64,000 bases of DNA from assembly GCA_905178155.1 (NCBI GenBank), contig CAJINV010000018.1, positions 68,479 through 132,478 of the forward strand, written 5' to 3'. Every line of letters starts with the position of its first letter. Position 1 is the first letter of the stretch. Shown here piece after piece: positions 57,801 through 64,000 of this stretch. Below the pieces are notes generated by a model. That model worked only from the letters and a program-made list of their open reading frames with translations, searched no databases and had not been told where the DNA came from. Both the position numbers and the translations under genes were made by a program. Source of the DNA: Amoebophrya sp. A120. Taxonomy: Eukaryota; Sar; Dinophyceae; Syndiniales; Amoebophryaceae.

Positions 57801-60800
57801 CCACCAGCCGCTCCTCCACTCACGTTCGCTAGAGCGTTGGAGCCGAAAACGCCCTTCGCAGAAACCTTCTGCTCCACGAAAAAAGCGGTTTGCGCTTCGG
57901 CTTTCAGAACGCTGTTCGCAGCGGAGTCTTGGCCGAATTGCTTCAGCGCGTCCTGCACCCCGGGCGTGTTCCGCGCCATCTCTTCCAAATGCGCCCGGTC
58001 CTGCAGTTTGTTCTTGTTGCAGCTGCAGCTGTTTTCCAGGCGTGCGGCGAACCGTTCTAGTTGCTGGCTCACGCGCGAACGAATGTCCGAGGTGCGCAGC
58101 TTGTCAATGTCGTGCACCGTCATGGCCACCCGCTCCGTGAACGTGGCGCGCAGCTCCCGCAGGATCAGTAGTCGGGTTTCGAATGTTTCTGGGGTGTGCT
58201 CCCCACCATTCCAATTCGCGCTTTGGTGCTTGAGTCCGAGCTTAATGCTATCACGCGCATCTGCGGGCGAACCGAAGAGCTTCTTCCAGGTACCTGCTGG
58301 AACATCTTGGTTGCAGTCCTTGGTGAGAAAATTGGCAAGCTCTCCAAACTTCGAAATAAGCCTGTCGAAGGGGAACTGGATGCGATTCTGCGTCTTCACC
58401 CACTGCAGCCGGCTGCGGGCAGTCAGCGAGTTGGCATCTGCGTTGGTGGGCGGGGGAACAGAATTGCGGTCGCTGTTGGATTTCGAAGTTTTTTGCTCTT
58501 CCTTCTTCGCCGCCAGCTCGGTTGGCGTCAGGCCGAACTGACCAGCGGTGTTGTCCTTGTTTGCCTCGTTTTGGAGATTGGCATCCGCGTCGATCTCCAG
58601 CGAGGTGGTGATTAGTTTGCTGTGAATTATGTCGTGTTTGCCGGATAATATGATATCGATATGCAGCTCTTATTTCGCAAACGTTTCATCTCAAAAATCT
58701 TTGGTTTTGATGTCGCTCCTGCGGGCATAAACACACACTTTCTCATGCAAAGTGAAAGAAAAGAAAAAGATGAATGTAAGTACTTTTCGTTTTCTCCGCC
58801 CGCACCCTTGCAGACTTCCTTGCTAAAGACCGCCACCGCACTCATTTCCGTCGCTTTGGACAAGCGAAACGGGTTTGCGGCGAAACAAATATCGAGGAAG
58901 CATTCCTCCAGTCCGTACTCGCTATGCATTGCAAATTAGCCTGGGTGGTCTGGCAAATGCAAGATTTGTCACCTTTGTCTGGCATGACTCCTAAGAAGTA
59001 TTTCAAACAAATCACCCAGATAAAGCCCCATCTTTGTGCCGGAGTAGAAATGCGGTTCGCAGTGGTGAATTGGCAAGAACATCTAGCAACTCAAAAACTT
59101 CTTGTCATGCTTAGCCGGCAAATAATATGGCGTCGACGTGATTATCCCTCCGGATGAGTCACAAGTTTCCAGACCCAGATCAAAAATATTTGCAATTTGA
59201 TACTCGCTGCCCTTCTGCCACTTGATCTCCCGCACTAGGTACTGTCCCAGTCTGCGGTTCAGCTTCTGGATGTCCTGCAGGTCGACCATGACTTCTTTCT
59301 TCTGCTCTAGATACGCGAACACCCGGCGAACGATCTTCTCCCACTGCCCCACGGTGAACAGACTGTGCAGCTGCTCTTTGTTCACACCTATCGTCACGTC
59401 CTCGTTGCGGTTCTGACCTGCGTTGTGGGTAAGCAACTTCATCATCAGCCGTTGCTCGTGGTTCGGAATGACGATGTCGCTGGGCAGTTTCTGGTCCACG
59501 TTCGCACCAGTTCGGTAGGATTCCGACCTTGTAAGCCGGTTCTGGAGTTTTTTCTGAAAACCCTCCCGCGTCCCCGCGTGGCCCCGGTGCTCAATCAAGA
59601 AGGATTTGGTCACGTTGGCGAACATCCTCAAAATGCGCTCCGACAGCGCGGCGGCAAAGTGAGAGAGCGATGCGGACTGTTGTTGCTCGGCGCCGGATAT
59701 CAAATGCAAAAATGTCTGGGTCTGGAAGAATGCAGACTTGTCATGCATATTTTGTATGATGATTGATGCCTCTAATGCATGATCTAGCAACGCAGATTTT
59801 TAGCGGGCTTCCTAATGCTTATTCCGCATGAGAAATGCCCTCTCCGCGTAACACAAAATAGAGTCCTGTTGCTGGTCATTCAATACAGATTTTTTTGGAA
59901 TCCAAAGATAGCACTACAATCCAGATCCAGACATTTTTGCAATCCATACCGGACGAACCCCCGGCGCCGTTTCCGTCCAAGTCCTCGCGCTGCCGCCGTT
60001 CGTTCTCCGCCTTGCGCTCCGCGAGTGCCTTTGACAGATTGGAACAGGTCTCGGTCAGCAAGTTCGCGGCGGTTCTCTGCTGGCCCAAAATTTGCTGTTT
60101 CGCCACCACCTGGCGCAACTCGTTCCTCTTTTCGCCCAGTTCAATCGTTTTCGGCCCGATTTCTGCGTGGTTGGCGAACTGGCCGGAGATCTGGGGACGT
60201 CCGCCGTCGACGTCCATTGCGGCACCTTCCTCGTCGACGTCCATTGCGGTACTGCTGGCTCTTCTCGCTGTTGTCGCCCGCCGATTCCCTTGCCGCTTGA
60301 CCTCCGACATGCGGGCTTCCACAGTTTCTATCAAAGTGGCAATCTGCCATTTCCGGTTTTTGAAGTCGCGGACCTCCTCTTCGACCGTGTTTTTCTGCTC
60401 ATCAAAGCCGCTCTTTTCCCTATCTATCTTCTCCCGGACTTGCGGGATCAGCTGCGCAATAAGTTGCCGAAGACTGTCCAGTCTCTCCCGCGCGACCTGC
60501 CGGCCATTTTCGTATGCTGCATCGATCAGGTTGTAGTCCTGCAAAGCAGCCTGCACCTCTTGTGTGGTGAAACCGGTTTGGGCTCCGCGAATGTCTTCGG
60601 TCAAATAATTTGCGATGACTTCCGCAGCACTTTCCAATTTTAGCAATCCTGGCAGTACCTTCGTGAGCTTTTCCATCCTTTTCACTTGATCTTCCTCTTT
60701 TGCGAGGGCCTCGGCACTCAGTTGCGGCGTCACGACCCCGTCGAGAAAAGTTTTGTATGCCAGGACCTTGCTTGCAATAGTCCCGAACTCCGTCTTCCTC

Positions 60801-63800
60801 GAATTGACCTTCTGCTCCAGCACACTTTTCAGCTCCGCAGCTCTGCCTTCCCGAGTTTTCTGCTCATTCTGCGCGTTGGGCTTCTTGTAGAGGAGCATGT
60901 AGACGGTGCTGTCCCTCTGCGTGCTTTGGTCTTTCAAATACTGGTCAAAACCGCTGTTGTATCGCAAGAAAAAAGTGTTACAGTTACACATTGTCACGCA
61001 AGACTGGCAAAAGAGACAACCTTTCCCATGCAGGAAATGCTTCGGAGCCTCGTTTCCTTCCTGTTTTTCCTTATGATCTTCGTATTACAAGTCTTCTCTG
61101 CCACACAGAGAAAATTTGTGACGCAGAAACTCCAGCAAGTGTGTAACTGTAACACTTTTTTCTCGTGATATGTTGGGGACGGCCCTCACGCTCTTGTCGT
61201 CGTCGAAGTGTCGCCACTGCGGATCTCTCTGAGTGCCGACGTTCACCACGGCTGTGTAATGGCCGGAATTCGCGGTGTGGCCGTGGTGCAAAATCACCGC
61301 ATGGAGTTCGTACGCCTGCGACACAGGGTCCATGCCCCGTCCCTGAGTTTGCCTTGCCCACTCAGTGTATTTGTGTGTGTCCTCTTGGCTTTCCGGATTG
61401 CGCAAGCGCGCACGTTCAAACTCCGTGTGGACGCCACTTGGACCATTCCGTCTCGCTTCCCCGTCGATGTAGAAAAGCCTAGGAACATCTAGATAATGCT
61501 TCTTTTTCCTGATGCTTCCGTCCATCTCGTATGCAAAGCGTTTCACTTCGAGCCGCAAAATTTCCGGCAGTCTCCGGAGGTGGGCTTTGCGATGGAGGCC
61601 ATACATGATCTTCCGAATCGTTCGCGTTCGTCCGTGGCTATCTGTGATTGTCCGAACTTCCGCCGGTACCTGCTTCGTCCGCATTTCCATACCCTCCAAC
61701 CAGGCCGGCCGAGGGTCGTGGGGTTCCATTGCACTATCGGGGCAAAATTGAGAATCAAGCAGCAACTATATTGATTGGGTCAACACGACTTGTTCTTGCG
61801 CAGTCAATGGCCATGCAGTCGGGGGCAGGAGCGGGAGCCCCCGCTGGAAGAGCAGTTGAGAGCACATTTACGACGTATGTCTGAGCTCTGTATGCAAACT
61901 TTGTCGCCTGCTTGATTCCAATGTTTGCTTCAATTTGATAGTCGTGGGAGTATATGCTGCTATCTCCCTTATCAGGGTCGAAGTGGGCGTTTCGCAGAGC
62001 TCCGAGAATGTCAGTGTGTTTTTGCTCGTTGTACTCAAACATCAATTGGGAGTGAGGCCACCACGCATTGCCGGCGTCGTCTTTCTTTTCCTTGCTCTGG
62101 CCCGGAATCGGGTTCTCTTGCTGGTCAATCGCGAAGAATTCCTCCTTGATTTCGACTTTGAAGAGGTTTTGGAAATGCTCAGGTAGCACATAATCGACCA
62201 GTTTGTTCATCCCCTCCGTCGGGTCCTGTTGGTTCCAATCATGCCTGCCCCTAAGTTCGTGCCAATTCGCCTTCCGCATGACATAATATAGAAGCGCTTC
62301 TACTCCTTGCTGTCGGTTGTAAATTGACAAATTGTTGTTGCTCTGTCCTCGACCGCCCGACCCAGCGACGGCACGGAAAAAGGGGCACCATTGTCTGAGT
62401 TTCTCGTTATCTTCCGGGGTACGTTGCTGAAAATTACTACCGGAACTCGCGCTCAGTCCTCGCAGCTCCTGCTCTCGCTGCGCGCACTCCGCCTCGGCCA
62501 TCTCGTACACAGAGGGAATGTAGAGCAAACTCTGCGACAGACTGATCATCCAGCACAGGTTCGAGGGATTGTGAATACCGACCGCGGGCTGCGAGGAGCT
62601 GGAGCGACTAGATGATCCCGAGGAAGTATCCCACGAAGAAACTGTTTCACTGTGATGATCTTGCACGAACCGCATCACAAGTTTGCTACACATGACACAG
62701 AAAATTTGCCATGCGCGTTCCCCAAGGAAAACCACGCTTGCAAATCCAATGTCTTGCAGGTGTAGCAAGACAAATAGTTCTGTGCTCCATTTTCTGCATC
62801 ACAAGTTCGCAGTGAAGCAGTTTTTTCTTGCGATAGGAAGTGCTGTCGCCGCTGCTTTGTCGAAACAGACGCGGTTGCTTCCACAGCTGCTCTATCAAAT
62901 GAAAAAATGTCTGGGTCTGAAAGAATGCAACTTGTGATGCTGCATTTGGATTCCAGAAAAATCTGTATTGCATGAGTACCAAAAGGAATGTAATTTTTGC
63001 TACGCGGAGACGGCATCTGTCATGCGGAATAGGCATCAAGAAGCTCTCGAAAAATCTGTGATGCTAGGGCATGCATCACAGACATCAGGGCTCACGCAAA
63101 ACGTGCATGACAAGTGTCACGATCTTCCAGACCCAGACATTTTTACATTTGATATGCTCTAAAGTCGGCTCTTGTCCAGGGAAGGATCGCACCAGCGCAG
63201 CCCAGGGCTCGCTTCCTCTGCTGTCGTTCTCGCTAAAGTGACTTGCCCCGCTAGCTTTTTGAATCTCGCTTAGCTGGCTGTTCTTCTGCGTGAGCGAATC
63301 CTGCAACATTCGTGCCCACACGTGCAAATGATTCTCCAGAACCGCCTTTGCTGTTGTCGTCACGGCGTCCACGTGCTCGCGTTGCTGGATACTTGCAGCT
63401 GGGTCGTAGCCTTCAGCGGCAAAAGGCTTCAGTTCTTCAGCTCCTGTAAAGTCAGTGTAGGCACTTATTGCCTTCTTCTGCTCTCCCTCTTGTACCCACC
63501 GTACAGTCATCTCATGCAGCCATTTGTAGTCTGTCGCTTCAAACGGACTTCCCGGTCCTGCCATCCAGCTTTTTAACAATATCGCCAAGTTCCGTCCCGC
63601 GGTGAGTTTTTCTTGACTGGCCTCTGCCTCCTCCCTCGCGTCCTGGATTGCTTGAATTTCGTCTTGCAACCTTCGCATTTCCGCCTGCAGCTTCGTTCGT
63701 TCCATCTCGTTCTTTTGGTTTTTAGAACCAAGCTTCCCACTGCGCAAGGCTTCCAGCTCGGAAAGCAACCGGGCCAAGTTCAGCATGGATTCTTCGCGAT

Positions 63801-64000
63801 CGCCCAAGTACTTTTCCAGCGTCTGCAGCTTCTCCGCCGAGTACCCTCTGTTCCGTTGCTTCCTCGACCCGGGGGCCGCTTCGTACGCGCTTCGGATGTC
63901 CTTCAGGAACTGCTGCAGCTCACTGGTGAGCTCTTTATCCAGCTGAGTGCTGTAGACTTGCTTCTCCGTGTAGATGTAGTCGAGCAGTTGTCCCACAGCC
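54812..64000 (-). CDS. Giant ubiquitin-specific protease (C19-type deubiquitinase), 5' end missing
   Basis: A cysteine deubiquitinase running in from beyond the right edge and stopping at 54812. The N-terminal part here (63155-64000) is a long coiled coil. The USP fold follows: Cys box NPSNLCWMISLSQSLL (Cys codon 62555-62557), QQDPTEGMNKLVDYVLP, LPEILRLEVKRFAYEMDG, His box GHTANSGHYTAVV (near 61260), HFDDD, and the closing strand VYMLLYKKPN. All triad positions are present. Then come ~1,400 residues of coiled coil and helical domains, including two MDVD segments. Eight sequence-supported joins use introners. Two introns are GT-AG: 61871-61766 (joins QTYV to LLLDSQFCPD) and 58783-58620 (donor GTACTTAC). 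The frame change near 61766 is thus splicing, not a frameshift. Substrates are unknown; the coiled coils suggest assembly with partners. Confidence 0.85.
55527..55793. mobile_element. Introner, A family, 267 bp
   Basis: Left end mutated to AATCAAATGCAAAAGTGTCT; right end TTTACATTTGATA intact. 5-mers TGAGA / TGAAC. Removal joins EKIVKSSF to KGGALKDAMPAG in frame. Confidence 0.8.
57072..57337. mobile_element. Introner, C family, 266 bp
   Basis: Perfect 5-bp repeat CTCGA (57067-57071, 57338-57342). Arms around AAAAACGTCCCCAC. Removal joins PRLLTDFE to DDLFDPEEKD in frame. Confidence 0.9.
58923..59202. mobile_element. Introner, A family, diverged, 280 bp
   Basis: Perfect 5-bp repeat CTCGC (58918-58922, 59203-59207). 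Ends TATGCATTGCAAATTAG and TTTGCAATTTGATA. Removal joins KWQKGSE to YGLEECFLDI in frame. Confidence 0.85.
59698..59948. mobile_element. Introner, A family, 251 bp
   Basis: Perfect 5-bp repeat CCGGA (59693-59697, 59949-59953). Starts TATCAAATGCAAAAATGTCT and ends TTTGCAATCCATA. Removal joins GNGAGGSSG to AEQQQSASLS in frame. Confidence 0.9.
60960..61170. mobile_element. Introner, E family (GTGTTACAGTTACAC), 211 bp
   Basis: Perfect 5-bp repeat TGTTG (60955-60959, 61171-61175). Starts TATCGCAAGAAAAAAGTG and ends CTTTTTTCTCGTGATA. Removal joins DKSVRAVPN to SGFDQYLKDQ in frame inside the USP domain. Confidence 0.9.
62627..62835. mobile_element. Introner, E family, 209 bp
   Basis: Perfect 5-bp repeat GGAAG (62622-62626, 62836-62840). 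Starts TATCCCACGAAGAAACTG and ends TTTTTTCTTGCGATA. Removal joins QSSGDSTS to SGSSSRSSS in frame. Confidence 0.9.
62893..63154. mobile_element. Introner, A family, 262 bp
   Basis: Perfect 5-bp repeat TGCTC (62888-62892, 63155-63159). Starts TATCAAATGAAAAAATGTCT and ends TTTACATTTGATA. Removal joins GQEPTLE to QLWKQPRLF in frame. Confidence 0.9.

Noticed and set aside
61755-61785. Frameshift in the USP gene
   Set aside because: A GT-AG intron at 61871-61766 joins the two frames in phase 0, so no frameshift is needed.
1-64000. tRNA, rRNA or other structured RNA genes
   Set aside because: I looked for tRNA-like and rRNA-like motifs by eye and saw none I could defend. A covariance-model scan would be needed to exclude them.

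Overview
This window is nuclear DNA of an intron-rich protist. The best-fitting source is a syndinian dinoflagellate parasite of the Amoebophrya type. That is an inference from gene architecture, not from a marker gene. Three things point there: long unidirectional gene clusters (every gene I can support is on the minus strand), proteins rich in low-complexity and charged segments, and above all many short introns that are not GT-AG but are bounded by terminal inverted repeats and a 5-bp repeat. That last feature is what has been described for Amoebophrya introner elements.

Layout, left to right. 1.3-2.4 kb: a single-exon hypothetical gene. 3.9-6.1 kb: a leucine-rich gene with a hydrophobic N terminus, which has an N-terminal paralogue at 35.5-36.0 kb and a loosely similar gene at 37.5-40.4 kb. 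6.4-9.0 kb: a repeat complex of ~350-bp tandem units followed by inverted copies. 11-14 kb: fragments of one or two hypothetical genes. 15.9-22.3 kb: a long multi-exon gene of unknown function with at least six introners. 23.5-24.4 kb: a hairpin array ending in a near-perfect palindrome. 24.6-27.7 kb: a Ser-rich hypothetical gene. 27.9-32.4 kb: an intron-rich gene for a pogo/Tigger-type DDE_1 transposase-like protein with an intact D-D-D triad, itself invaded by introners, one of them nested inside another. 41.8-45.0 kb: two hypothetical genes. 46.0-52.5 kb: a large gene with a duplicated C-terminal exon pair. 52.9-54.5 kb: tandem repeats and a TIR element. 54.8-64.0 kb: a giant ubiquitin-specific protease gene running off the right edge.

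The main result is the introner population. I place 27 elements in at least eight terminal-sequence families. All but one mutated or terminally odd copy begin TAT and end ATA, most carry family-specific inverted ends, and all families share an internal GCATnACAA motif in both orientations. Removing the element plus exactly one 5-mer restores an open reading frame at nearly every junction tested by hand, including junctions where the two 5-mers have diverged. Canonical GT-AG introns occur in the same genes, and several start GTACTTAC.

Limits: exon joins were made by eye from reading frame and splice signals, gene ends are uncertain where stated, and no database search was possible.
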